64,000 bases of DNA from assembly GCF_001465595.2 (NCBI RefSeq), contig NZ_CP013481.2, forward strand, positions 1,178,001 through 1,242,000, read 5' to 3'. The notes below the pieces were generated by a model that saw only the letters and a program-made list of their open reading frames with translations, was not told the DNA's origin and did not search any database. A program made the translations under genes and the position numbers. Origin of the DNA: Pandoraea apista. GTDB lineage: Bacteria; Pseudomonadota; Gammaproteobacteria; Burkholderiales; Burkholderiaceae. Shown piece by piece: positions 52,913 to 61,521 of the stretch; positions within the stretch are counted from its first letter, which is position 1, and the number at the start of each line of letters is the position of its first letter.

Positions 52913-52961
52913 ATGCAATTTTGCATTGATCGAAACGTTGATATGCAAATTAGCATATCAA
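52913..52961. promoter_or_regulatory. Two 14-bp palindromes upstream of the PotC-type operon
   Basis: Site 1 ATGCAATTTTGCAT (52913-52926) and site 2 ATGCAAATTAGCAT (52943-52956), 12 of 14 positions identical and 30 bp apart start to start. Site 2 lies in the longer repeat TTGATATGC-N6-GCATATCAA (52938-52961). They end about 29 bp before the first start codon, where a repressor would act. Confidence 0.6.
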
Positions 52962-53064
52962 AATCGTCATGCAAACCGGAAAGCTGTCAGGGTTTGAACG
53001 GAGGCGGGCGCGGCACTTGTGACCGGCTCGGCGCGGCGCGTGTGGCCAGGGGGGAGGGACAACA

Positions 53065-53092
53065 ACGCTTCGCTGCCTTGGCGGCGAAGCGT
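53065..53092 (-). terminator. Hairpin after miaA
   Basis: Thirteen-base arms 53065-53077 and 53080-53092 with one G-T pair and a 2-nt centre, just after the miaA stop on the minus strand; only a short T-rich tail (GTTGTTG). Confidence 0.5.
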
Positions 53093-53108
53093 CGGGCATC
53101 GGCAGGGC

Positions 53109-54056
53109 TCAGCTCTGCCAGAGCGTGCGTACAGTGGCGAGCGCCCGTTGCGGGGCGTCGGCCGCAGCGCAGTCTACGATGTGGCGCTCCGGCATCGAAC
53201 GCAGCCACGTGAGCTGACGCTTGCACAACTGACGGGTGGCGAAGATGCCCTTGTCTCGCATGGTGTCGTAGTCGGTCTCGCCGTCGAGGTATTCCCACAC
53301 CTGCCGGTAGCCCACACAGCGCATCGACGGCAGCCCGGGGTCGAGATCGCCCCGTGCGCGCAGACGTTCGACTTCTTCGATGAAACCGGCCGCGAGCATC
53401 AGACGAAAACGTTCGGCAATGCGCGCATGGAGCACCGATCGGTCGCCGGGCTCCAGTGCGACGGGCACGAAAGTGTGTGTCGATGGCGTGTCCGGAGTCT
53501 GTGCCTGCTCGGCCAGCCATTGCGACATGGGCTTGCCCGACAGTTCGAAAATTTCGAGGGCGCGCTGAATGCGCTGCGAGTCGTTCGGCGCGAGGCGGGC
53601 GGCCGTCGCGGGATCGACGCCGGCGAGTCGAGCATGCATCGCAGGCCAACCGTTGCGAGCGGCGTCTGCGTCGAGTCTGGCGCGCACCTCGGCGTTGGCG
53701 GATGGCAGCGGCGAGAGGCCCTGCGTGAGCGCCTTGTAATACAGCATGGTGCCGCCAACGAGCAGCGGACGTCGCCCGCGCGCGGTGATTTCGTCGATAA
53801 GTCGCAGCGTGTCGTGACGAAATTGTGCGGCCGAGTAGGCATCGCGCGGATCGATGATGTCGATCAGGTGATGCGGCACGGCGGCCAATTCGGCGGCGCT
53901 GGGCTTGGCCGTGCCGATATCCATCTCGCGATAGACGAGGGCGGAATCGACGCTGATGATCTCGAGCGGTGTGTCCTGTGCCAGCGCGAGAGCCGCGGCG
54001 GTCTTGCCGGAAGCCGTCGGGCCCAGCAGACAGACGATCGGGGGATTTGCCTTCAT
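53109..54056 (-). CDS. miaA: tRNA dimethylallyltransferase
   Basis: 315 residues. Adds the isopentenyl group to A37 of tRNAs reading UNN codons. P-loop [16 protein letters not shown] (10-25), [34 protein letters not shown] and [14 protein letters not shown] are the family blocks. Seven bases after mutL on the same strand, a common miaA-mutL linkage. Confidence 0.97.
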   Translation of the reverse strand: MKANPPIVCLLGPTASGKTAAALALAQDTPLEIISVDSALVYREMDIGTAKPSAAELAAVPHHLIDIIDPRDAYSAAQFRHDTLRLIDEITARGRRPLLVGGTMLYYKALTQGLSPLPSANAEVRARLDADAARNGWPAMHARLAGVDPATAARLAPNDSQRIQRALEIFELSGKPMSQWLAEQAQTPDTPSTHTFVPVALEPGDRSVLHARIAERFRLMLAAGFIEEVERLRARGDLDPGLPSMRCVGYRQVWEYLDGETDYDTMRDKGIFATRQLCKRQLTWLRSMPERHIVDCAAADAPQRALATVRTLWQS

Positions 54057-54063
54057 GAACCGC

Positions 54064-56133
54064 TCAACGTCCGCGCATGAACAATTTGTCGAGGTCGCCG
54101 AGCGTGAGCTGGTACCAGGTGGGCCGTCCGTGGTTGCATTGATCGGCGCGCTCGGTCGCTTCCATCTGACGCAGCAATGCGTTCATTTCCTCATGCGTCA
54201 GGCGACGGTTGGCACGTACCGCCGTGTGGCAGGCGAGCGTGCCCAGCAGTTCGTGCTGACGTTCCGTGAGCACGCGCGACCCGCCGTACTGACGCAGATC
54301 GGCCAGCACGGCGCGCGCGAGTGCCTGCGCATCGGCACCGTCGAGCAGCGCAGGAATGGCGCGCACGGCGAGCGTGGTCGGCGACATGACCGCGAGGTCG
54401 AAACCGAGGGCGGTGAGCGTTTCCTGATGCTCTTCGGTCGTGCCGATCTCCACCGGGTCGGCGAAGAACGTCACCGGAATGAGCAGCGGCTGCACCGGCA
54501 CGCTGCGCTCGACCAGCGCCTGCTTGAAGCGCTCGTACAGAATGCGCTCGTGCGCCGCGTGCATATCGACCAGCACGAGACCGTGAGCGTTCTGAGAGAG
54601 GATGTAGATGCCGTGTAACTGGCCCAGCGCAAAGCCCAACGGATGCTCGAGGGACATAGCGCCGGCGTTGCCGCTGGCGCCTGCGGGCAATGCGTCGAAT
54701 CCGGTGGCAAGCGCCGCGCCGTCCTGGGGGGCGCCAGTGTTGCCGTAAGCAGGCGAGGGCGCGTCGGTCACGCCCGGCTGACCGTAGGGGCGAGGGGCGG
54801 GCGGTGCGGTGCGTCCGAACAGATTGTCGTAGACGGACATCGGCTGCACCATCGGCAGCGAGCCTTGCTGCATGCGCGGGTTCCAACTGCTACCGCCCGG
54901 CGTGCCGAAACCGGCGGCCGGACGTGCTGCCATGAGGCCGTTCCCGTTTCCATTTGCCCCGCCAGCGGCAGCCCCCGGCCCGGCGGCGAGACCGCCGCTA
55001 TCGGTCAGGTGTGCCGAGTGCGTGGCGCCGCCGCTGCCCGCCGCGCGTGCCAGCGCACGCTGCACGACGTGGAACACGAACTGGTGGACGCTGCGGGCAT
55101 CGCGGAACCGCACTTCGATCTTCGACGGGTGAACGTTCACGTCGACCAACTGCGGCGGCAATTCGAAATACAGCACGTAAGCGGGGTAGCGGTCGCCGTG
55201 GAGCACATCTTCGTACGCGGCGCGAACCGCGTGGGTGAGAAGCTTGTCGCGCACGAAACGCCCGTTCACGAAGAAGAACTGCTGGTCGGCGCGGCCCCGG
55301 CTGGCGGTCGGCAAGCCGACGAAACCGGACAGGCGCAGCTCGGCTGCGCCTTCGTCGAGCGCGAGATGGGCGCCGGCGAAATCGTTGCCGAGCACGCGCG
55401 AGACGCGCGTGGCGGCGTCAGACGCGTTCCAGTGCTCAACCGCACGGTTGTTGTGCAGGATCGAGAAGCCGACATCCGGGCGCGCGAGCGCACTGCGCCG
55501 GATGACGTCCATGCAGTGACCGAATTCGGTTTGCTCGGTCTTCAGGAATTTGCGGCGCGCGGGGGTATTGAAATACAGATCGCGCACGTCGACCGTCGTG
55601 CCCACAGGGCCGGCTGCGGGTGTCAGGGTTCCGGTGTTGCCGTCGATCGCCGTGGCATGCGGCGCGTCGGCCTGCCGGCTCGACAAGGTGAGCTGCGCGA
55701 CGGACGCGATAGAGGCCAGCGCTTCGCCCCGGAACCCGAGCGTGAGTACCGACTCCAGTTCGTCGAGCGTACGAATCTTGCTCGTGGCGTGACGTGTTAG
55801 AGCAAGTGGCAATTGCTCGGCAGACATGCCGCCGCCGTCGTCGGTAATCGCAATGCGGCGCACGCCGCCTTCCTCAAGCTTGATCTGGAGCGCACGCGCG
55901 CCGGCGTCGAGCGCATTTTCGAGCAATTCCTTGACGACGGACGCCGGGCGTTCAACGACCTCGCCAGCGGCAATCTGACTAATCAACTGATCCGGGAGGA
56001 CCTGAATGGCGCGAGCCGGCGCGAGGCCTGCCGGCATAGGGCCGGGGCGGCGCTCGGGGGCGTGGGTGCTGGCGCTGCCGGGCAAGGCGCCCGGGTCTTG
56101 CGCCTCGGAGGCGGAGGTCGGGGTGGCAGACAT
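54064..56133 (-). CDS. mutL: DNA mismatch repair protein MutL
   Basis: 689 residues from ATG 56133; in-frame ATGs at 56142 and 56166 exist. GHKL ATPase motifs: [32 protein letters not shown] long P/G/A-rich linker (about 355-470) leads to the C-terminal domain, which keeps endonuclease motifs: [12 protein letters not shown] (D-x-H-A-x2-E-x4-E, with Met where Gln is usual), ACHTAVRA and CNHGRP. It is therefore expected to be a nicking MutL, unlike the E. coli enzyme. A TATAAT lies seven bases upstream of the chosen start. Confidence 0.95.
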   Translation of the reverse strand: MSATPTSASEAQDPGALPGSASTHAPERRPGPMPAGLAPARAIQVLPDQLISQIAAGEVVERPASVVKELLENALDAGARALQIKLEEGGVRRIAITDDGGGMSAEQLPLALTRHATSKIRTLDELESVLTLGFRGEALASIASVAQLTLSSRQADAPHATAIDGNTGTLTPAAGPVGTTVDVRDLYFNTPARRKFLKTEQTEFGHCMDVIRRSALARPDVGFSILHNNRAVEHWNASDAATRVSRVLGNDFAGAHLALDEGAAELRLSGFVGLPTASRGRADQQFFFVNGRFVRDKLLTHAVRAAYEDVLHGDRYPAYVLYFELPPQLVDVNVHPSKIEVRFRDARSVHQFVFHVVQRALARAAGSGGATHSAHLTDSGGLAAGPGAAAGGANGNGNGLMAARPAAGFGTPGGSSWNPRMQQGSLPMVQPMSVYDNLFGRTAPPAPRPYGQPGVTDAPSPAYGNTGAPQDGAALATGFDALPAGASGNAGAMSLEHPLGFALGQLHGIYILSQNAHGLVLVDMHAAHERILYERFKQALVERSVPVQPLLIPVTFFADPVEIGTTEEHQETLTALGFDLAVMSPTTLAVRAIPALLDGADAQALARAVLADLRQYGGSRVLTERQHELLGTLACHTAVRANRRLTHEEMNALLRQMEATERADQCNHGRPTWYQLTLGDLDKLFMRGR

Positions 56134-56140
56134 GGGAACC

Positions 56141-56146
56141 ATTATA
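56141..56146 (-). promoter_or_regulatory. -10 element of mutL, 7 nt before the start codon
   Basis: Consensus TATAAT (minus strand 56146-56141) and then GGTTCCC before ATG 56133. No Shine-Dalgarno sequence. No good -35. Confidence 0.5.
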
Positions 56147-56379
56147 AAGGTTGCCCTCAAAGACATAGATCGATCGACGTTTCAGCCCGCAATACCCATG
56201 AGAGCGCAGCCGCTTCCCATGATGGGAATGGCCGGGGCGAGAGGCGGCGACCGATGCTCCTGGCAAGTCGGCGCCGACTGTCACGGGGACTTAACGACGC
56301 CCGATGGTTGCGCTGGTATGATGCGACACGTCGCGCGCCCGCAGGGACGGGCCGGCGTCCTTCATCTTGAGGAATCGTC

Positions 56380-57048
56380 TTGGATACTTTGTTGCAATTG
56401 CTGGAGATGGTGCTCCACATCGATAAACATCTGGGGGTGTTCATCGATCAGTACGGAAACTGGGTGTATCTGTTCCTGTTCACGATCGTGTTCGTGGAAA
56501 CAGGATTGGTGCTCTTTCCGTTCCTTCCGGGCGATTCCCTGTTGTTCATCGGCGGCGCTTTCGCCGCGACCGGGGCTATGGATCCCTGGCTGCTCGGCGT
56601 GCTGTTGTTCATCGCTGCCGTGACCGGTAACACGCTCAACTACTGGATCGGCTCGAAGATCGGCACGCGCGTGTACGAGAAGAACTGGCGTTTTCTCGAT
56701 CGCGACGCCTTGCGCAAGACCCATGATTTCTACGAACACCATGGTGGCAAGACGATCGTGATGGCGCGCTTCGTGCCGGTTGTGCGTACGTTCGCGCCGT
56801 TCGTGGCGGGCGTATCGGCCATGTCGTGGACGCGCTTCCAGCTCTACAACGTGATCGGTGCGCTGATCTGGGTGGTGCTGCTCGTGGGCGGCGGCTACCT
56901 GTTCGGCAACTTGCCGATCGTCAAGCAGTACCTGAACGTGATTGTGCTGGTCGGGATCTCGGCGGCCGTGGTGCCGATCGCCCTCGGCGCCGTGTGGAAG
57001 CTCTTCTCGCGGGGTCGCCGTCGCGTAGCGCCGGGTCAGAGCGAGTAA
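56380..57048 (+). CDS. DedA family membrane protein
   Basis: 222 residues. Starts at TTG 56380 with GAGGA seven bases upstream. The DedA/VTT fold is shown by VFVETGLVLFPFLPGDSLLF (about 38-57) with its re-entrant E and F/P motif, GNTLNYWIGSKIG and FVPVVRTFAPFVAGVSAM with the conserved Arg. About five hydrophobic segments. DedA proteins move undecaprenyl phosphate or phospholipids across the inner membrane and depend on the proton motive force; the substrate here is not certain. Confidence 0.93.
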   Translation: MDTLLQLLEMVLHIDKHLGVFIDQYGNWVYLFLFTIVFVETGLVLFPFLPGDSLLFIGGAFAATGAMDPWLLGVLLFIAAVTGNTLNYWIGSKIGTRVYEKNWRFLDRDALRKTHDFYEHHGGKTIVMARFVPVVRTFAPFVAGVSAMSWTRFQLYNVIGALIWVVLLVGGGYLFGNLPIVKQYLNVIVLVGISAAVVPIALGAVWKLFSRGRRRVAPGQSE

Positions 57049-57068
57049 GCTCCACCTCGTCAGGTAAT

Positions 57069-57107
57069 GAAAAATGGCGCGTCCCGTGATCGGGGCGCGC
57101 CATTTTC
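57069..57107. terminator. Bidirectional terminator between dedA and amiC
   Basis: AAAATGGCGCG / CGCGCCATTTT (57071-57081, 57096-57106), inner CCCG/CGGG, between convergent genes. Confidence 0.85.
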
Positions 57108-57134
57108 ATTGGTCGCGTTATCGGCTGCTGGCGA

Positions 57135-58607
57135 TCAGGCCGTGCGATTCTTCGCGAGCGGGGGATTCTTGGCGAAGTAAGCCTTGATGCCCTTGAGCAG
57201 TGCGTTGGCGAGGCGGTCCTGATAGGCCGGATCGTTCAGGGACTGCTCTTCCTTGGGGTTGCTGATGAACGCCGTCTCGACCAGCACCGACGGAATGTCC
57301 GGTGCCTTGAGCACCGCGAAGGCAGCCTGTTCGACGTTCTTGCTGTGCAGCCGGTCGGCAACCGTGCCGATCTCGGCAAGCAGTGCCGATCCGAACACCT
57401 TGCTGTCGCGGATCTGCGCGGTCGTCGACATATCGAGCAGTGCATGCGCCACGGCACGGTCGTTGGTTTTGATGTTGACGCCGCCGATCAGATCCGACGC
57501 GTTTTGTGTCTTTTCCAGCAAACGGGCCGTCGCGCTCGTGGCGCCTCGCTCGGACAACGCGAATACCGACGCACCGTTTGCCGATGGCGAGGTGAACGCG
57601 TCCGCGTGAATCGACATGAACAGATCGGCATCCACGCGGCGAGCCTTCTGCACGCGCACGCCGAGCGGCACGAAGAAGTCGGCGTCGCGAGTCATCATCG
57701 CGCGCATATTGGGCTGCGCATCGATCTTCTCGCGCAGCCGCTTGGCGATCTGCAACACCACCACTTTTTCATACGTGCCGCTGCTGCCGATGGCGCCCGG
57801 GTCTTCTCCGCCGTGGCCGGGGTCGAGCGCAATGGTCAGCAGGCGGGCCGTTTTCGGGCCGCGCGAGGGCAGCGGCGAGGACAGGCCGTCGTCATCGTCG
57901 CCTTTGCGCTGGGCAAGCGGCGGTGTCTTGTCGGGGGCCGGTGTCGGTGTGGGAGATGGCCGCGAGGGACGCGGCCCTTGCTCACGCTGTGCATAACGCT
58001 GGAAGAACGCCTCGCTTTCTTCCGTACTCGGCGTGCCCGTGCCCGGCGAGGGCGAAGCCGGTGACGGGGGCGGGGTGTTTTGCGCCAACGCCTCGGCCTT
58101 GTGCCCGGACTTGGCGAGCAGTTCCATGAGCGGATCGGGTTCGACGGCGGGATACAGATCGAACACCGTGCGGTACTTGTAGCCCGCGACCGGCGGCAAC
58201 GTGAAGGACTGCGGCTTTACGCCGGCCTTCAGGTCGAAGACCATGCGTACAACGCCGGGTTTGAACTGTCCCACGCGCACTTGCATGATCTGCGGGTCGT
58301 TCGGCTGAATCTTCGAGACGAGGTCGCGCAGCGCGGGGTTCAGATCCACTTCATCGAGATCGATGACGAAGCGGTTCGGGCTCTCCATCAGTTGCTGCTG
58401 GAATTTGACCGGATTGTCGGTCTCGAGCGTGACGCGAGTGTAGTCCCTGGCCGGCCAGACACGCACCGCCACAATGGCGTTGGCGAATGCGAAGCGGGGG
58501 CCTGTGAGGGCGAGAATCAGTGTCGATGCACCTGCGCGCAGTGCGCGGCGGCGGCCGGCATTGGGCGATGAGGCGTCGTCGGTACGGGCGAAGCGTTTGA
58601 TCAGCAT
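57135..58607 (-). CDS. amiC: N-acetylmuramoyl-L-alanine amidase with AMIN domain
   Basis: 490 residues. An R-R-R-A-L-R twin-arginine-type signal (about 19-45, ending PRFAFA) suggests Tat export to the periplasm. AMIN domain (about 45-155) targets the septum; a P/T/S linker (about 185-245); amidase_3 domain with zinc ligands in IALDPGHGGEDPGA, the Glu of YEKVVVLQIA, His in SIHADAF and catalytic Glu in LVETAFISN. Cleaves peptides from peptidoglycan in cell separation. Overlaps tsaE by seven bases. Confidence 0.95.
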   Translation of the reverse strand: MLIKRFARTDDASSPNAGRRRALRAGASTLILALTGPRFAFANAIVAVRVWPARDYTRVTLETDNPVKFQQQLMESPNRFVIDLDEVDLNPALRDLVSKIQPNDPQIMQVRVGQFKPGVVRMVFDLKAGVKPQSFTLPPVAGYKYRTVFDLYPAVEPDPLMELLAKSGHKAEALAQNTPPPSPASPSPGTGTPSTEESEAFFQRYAQREQGPRPSRPSPTPTPAPDKTPPLAQRKGDDDDGLSSPLPSRGPKTARLLTIALDPGHGGEDPGAIGSSGTYEKVVVLQIAKRLREKIDAQPNMRAMMTRDADFFVPLGVRVQKARRVDADLFMSIHADAFTSPSANGASVFALSERGATSATARLLEKTQNASDLIGGVNIKTNDRAVAHALLDMSTTAQIRDSKVFGSALLAEIGTVADRLHSKNVEQAAFAVLKAPDIPSVLVETAFISNPKEEQSLNDPAYQDRLANALLKGIKAYFAKNPPLAKNRTA

Positions 58608-59125
58608 GAGTTCAGGCAGGCAAGACCGGCAGGCGTGTAGGCGCTCGTCGTCAGACGGCGGCTATCGCCCACAGGTTCCAGCCAAAGGCTCAAATCGGGG
58701 GTGCCCAGGAGACCTTCGGCCTTCTCCGGCCACTCGACGAGGCACAGGGCGTTGCCTGCAAAGTGCTCGCGAAAGCCCGTGTCGTGCCATTCGGCCGGAT
58801 CGGCAAAGCGGTACAGGTCGAAATGATAGACCGGCAACACGCCCTGTGGTGTGTCGATGTTGTATGGTTCACACAGTGCGTAAGTGGGGCTTTTGACGCG
58901 CCCTGTGTGCCCGAGTGCGCGCAGCAGCGCACGCACGAGCGTGGTTTTGCCCGCGCCGAGGTCGCCCGAGAGCTGAACATGCAGCCCCGCGTGCGCAGCA
59001 TCGGTATGTGCCATACGTTCCACAATGGCGCGCGCAAGCGCTGCGGCGAAGGCGCCGGTGGCGTCTTCGTCCGGCAGCGCGAAGATGCGCTCGCCCAGCG
59101 GTGATGGCGTCGATGGATCGGGCAT
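58601..59125 (-). CDS. tsaE: tRNA threonylcarbamoyladenosine biosynthesis ATPase TsaE
   Basis: 174 residues. Walker A SGDLGAGKTTLVRALL (53-68), then VKSPTYALCEPYN, YHFDLYRFADPAEW and LCLVEWPEKAEGLL, the family order. Works with TsaB/TsaD in t6A37 synthesis. The tsaE and queG start codons are only 17 bases apart on opposite strands, so the two promoters must overlap the other gene. Confidence 0.96.
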   Translation of the reverse strand: MPDPSTPSPLGERIFALPDEDATGAFAAALARAIVERMAHTDAAHAGLHVQLSGDLGAGKTTLVRALLRALGHTGRVKSPTYALCEPYNIDTPQGVLPVYHFDLYRFADPAEWHDTGFREHFAGNALCLVEWPEKAEGLLGTPDLSLWLEPVGDSRRLTTSAYTPAGLACLNSC

Positions 59126-59129
59126 TGCG

Positions 59130-59135
59130 TAAAAT
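59130..59135 (+). promoter_or_regulatory. -10-like element of queG, 7 nt before the start codon
   Basis: TAAAAT followed by GGAGTCG and ATG 59143. GGAG could also act as a ribosome-binding site if transcription starts further upstream. Confidence 0.4.
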
Positions 59136-59142
59136 GGAGTCG

Positions 59143-60417
59143 ATGAAAGCTTCCGTGATTTTCCCCGCTACCGCCGCACAAGTCGAGCTATCGACAGGTC
59201 CGAATCCTTCGGAAGTGTCGCCCTCGCGCGACAAAGCGACACTTCAGACGCTCGACCCCGAGCGCCTGAACGCGCTTGCGCGTCAGATCCGGGAGTGGGC
59301 GAGCGAGCTGGGTTTCGGTCGCGTTGGCATTACCGATACCGATCTCTCGCACGCCGAAGCGGGCTTACAGCAATGGCTCGACGACGGCTGCCACGGCGAT
59401 ATGGACTATATGGCCGCGCACGGAATGAAGCGCGCGCGGCCTGCGGAACTGGTTCCGGGCACGGTGCGCGTCATCAGTGCGCGCATGAACTATCTCCCCC
59501 GTGACACCGATATGGCGAGTTGGCGTCAGCGCGAAGCGGCGCGCGTGGCAATGCCCGCGGAGGCGGTCGTCTCGCTCTATGCGCGCGGACGCGACTATCA
59601 CAAGGTCATGCGCAATCGGTTGCAGCAATTGGCCGATCGCATTACGCAGGCGATCGGGCCCTTCGGCTATCGCGCGTTCACCGATTCGGCCCCGGTGCTC
59701 GAAGTTGAACTCGCGCAGAAGGCCGGGCTGGGCTGGCGAGGCAAGCATACGTTGCTGCTTTCGCGCGACGCCGGTTCGCTCTTCTTTCTCGGCGAGATCT
59801 TTGTCGACCTGCCGCTGCCGGTGGATATCGATGCAGGGACTGCGACCGATACTGGCACTGAACCCACGCCGGACGCCGTCGCAGCACGCGGCATGCAACG
59901 TGGCGAGCACTGCGGACAATGCCAGCGATGCCGGGATGTCTGTCCCACGGGCGCGATCACCGAAGCCTTTCGTGTCGACGCGCGGCTGTGCATCTCGTAT
60001 CTGACAATCGAGCACAAGGGGGCGATTCCCGAGGCGCTGCGTGCAAAGATGGGCAATCGCATCTATGGGTGCGACGATTGCCAGCTTTACTGCCCGTGGA
60101 ACAAATTCGCTCAGCCATCGCCGCTCACCGATTTCGCGCCGCGCAACCGGCTCGACTGCGCCTCGCTTGTCGAACTCTTCGCATGGAGCGAGGCGGATTT
60201 CATGGACAAGCTGGCAGGGAGCCCGATTCGGCGCATCGGCCACGAACGGTGGCTGCGCAATCTGGCTGTCGGGCTCGGCAATGCACTGCGCGAAACGGTG
60301 GACGCCGCCGCACGCAAGCCACTGCGCGACGCCTTGCTGGCACAACGCGACCATCCCTCCGCGCTGGTGCGCGAGCACGTCGAGTGGGCGTTAGCCCAGG
60401 AAGGAGTTACGGTTTGA
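59143..60417 (+). CDS. queG: Epoxyqueuosine reductase
   Basis: 424 residues from ATG 59143. A cobalamin-dependent [4Fe-4S] reductase that completes queuosine in tRNA. Two ferredoxin-type cluster motifs: CGQCQRCRDVCPTGAI (about 258-273) and CDDCQLYCPWN (about 309-319). The loop DGCHGDMDYMA and AQKAGLGWRGKHTLL (substrate/cofactor site) are typical. The B12 requirement fits with the PduO adenosyltransferase near 1.5 kb. The stop overlaps xerD (TTGA). Confidence 0.96.
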   Translation: MKASVIFPATAAQVELSTGPNPSEVSPSRDKATLQTLDPERLNALARQIREWASELGFGRVGITDTDLSHAEAGLQQWLDDGCHGDMDYMAAHGMKRARPAELVPGTVRVISARMNYLPRDTDMASWRQREAARVAMPAEAVVSLYARGRDYHKVMRNRLQQLADRITQAIGPFGYRAFTDSAPVLEVELAQKAGLGWRGKHTLLLSRDAGSLFFLGEIFVDLPLPVDIDAGTATDTGTEPTPDAVAARGMQRGEHCGQCQRCRDVCPTGAITEAFRVDARLCISYLTIEHKGAIPEALRAKMGNRIYGCDDCQLYCPWNKFAQPSPLTDFAPRNRLDCASLVELFAWSEADFMDKLAGSPIRRIGHERWLRNLAVGLGNALRETVDAAARKPLRDALLAQRDHPSALVREHVEWALAQEGVTV

Positions 60418-61493
60418 GTACGCGCGCACGCAAGACTTCCGGCAACGACGCGTCGCAGGATGAGTTCGACAAGTTAAGCGAGACCATCGACGGTTGCGAC
60501 GACGCCGACGAGCCATTCGAACAGGCCGCACTCGATGCGGTTCATGACGACGCCCGCCAGGATCCGTCGGTCCCGCTCGCGTTCGATCCCGAGAGCTCGG
60601 TGTTCGTGCGCAGCGCCACCCTCATCGACCAGTTCTGCGACACGATCTGGCTCGAAGACGGGCTCTCGCGCAACACGCTCGACGCTTACCGTCGCGATCT
60701 GCGCCTGTTTGCAGAGTGGCTTGCGGCCAAGCGCGAGATTGCTCTGGATGGTGTGAACGAGGCGGCGCTCTCCGCCTACCTGGCGTGGCGTCGAGACAGT
60801 CTGGCGAGCAGCGTGAACCGCCGTCTCTCCGTCTTCAAGCGCTTCTACCAATGGGCGCTGCGCGAGCATGTCGTGCAGCAGGACCCGTGCTTGCGCATTG
60901 CCTCGGCCAAGCGCGCGCAACGATTGCCTTCGACCTTGTCCGAAGCGCAAGTCGAAGCGCTGCTCGCCGCTCCCGACCTGACGCAGCCGCTCGGGCTGCG
61001 CGATCGCGCCATGCTCGAATTGATGTACGCGAGCGGCTTGCGCGTGTCGGAACTGGTCGCGCTCAAGACCATCGAAGTGGGATTGAACGAAGGCGTGCTG
61101 CGCATTTTCGGCAAGGGCGCAAAGGAGCGGCTGGTGCCATTCGGCGAAGAGGCCAATGGCTGGCTTGCACGCTATCTGGCCGAGAGCCGGGGAGTGTTGC
61201 TGAACGGCCGCGCCTGCGACACGTTGTTCGTCACGCAACGCGGCGAGGGCATGACGCGCCAGGCGTTCTGGTATCTGATCAAACGCTATGCGTTGCAGGC
61301 CGATATTCGTGCGCCGCTCTCGCCGCACACGCTTCGCCATGCGTTCGCAACTCATTTGATCAATCACGGCGCCGATCTGCGCGTGGTGCAGTTGCTGCTC
61401 GGACACTCCGATATTTCCACCACACAGATTTACACGCACGTCGCACGCGAGCGTCTCAAATCGCTGCATGCGCAGCATCATCCGCGCGGGTGA
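60414..61493 (+). CDS. xerD: Tyrosine recombinase XerD
   Basis: 359 residues from TTG 60414, which overlaps the queG stop and has AAGGAG seven bases upstream. Catalytic residues: Arg in ASGLRVSELV, Lys in GKGAKERLVPF, His/Arg in PHTLRHAFATH, His in LLGHSDISTTQIYTHV and the Tyr in the same segment. About 55 N-terminal residues, acidic and disordered, extend beyond the usual XerD. XerC/XerD resolve chromosome dimers at dif with FtsK. XerC is not in the window; XerD is assigned from the sequence type and is less certain than the recombinase family. Confidence 0.9.
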   Translation: MSTRARKTSGNDASQDEFDKLSETIDGCDDADEPFEQAALDAVHDDARQDPSVPLAFDPESSVFVRSATLIDQFCDTIWLEDGLSRNTLDAYRRDLRLFAEWLAAKREIALDGVNEAALSAYLAWRRDSLASSVNRRLSVFKRFYQWALREHVVQQDPCLRIASAKRAQRLPSTLSEAQVEALLAAPDLTQPLGLRDRAMLELMYASGLRVSELVALKTIEVGLNEGVLRIFGKGAKERLVPFGEEANGWLARYLAESRGVLLNGRACDTLFVTQRGEGMTRQAFWYLIKRYALQADIRAPLSPHTLRHAFATHLINHGADLRVVQLLLGHSDISTTQIYTHVARERLKSLHAQHHPRG

Positions 61494-61521
61494 TCGTTCT
61501 GCGCGGCGATGCGCTGCGCCT

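Noticed and set aside
60414..61493. Mobile-element integrase
   Set aside because: It is a tyrosine recombinase, but the sequence type, overlap with queG and absence of att-like repeats or phage genes fit chromosomal XerD.
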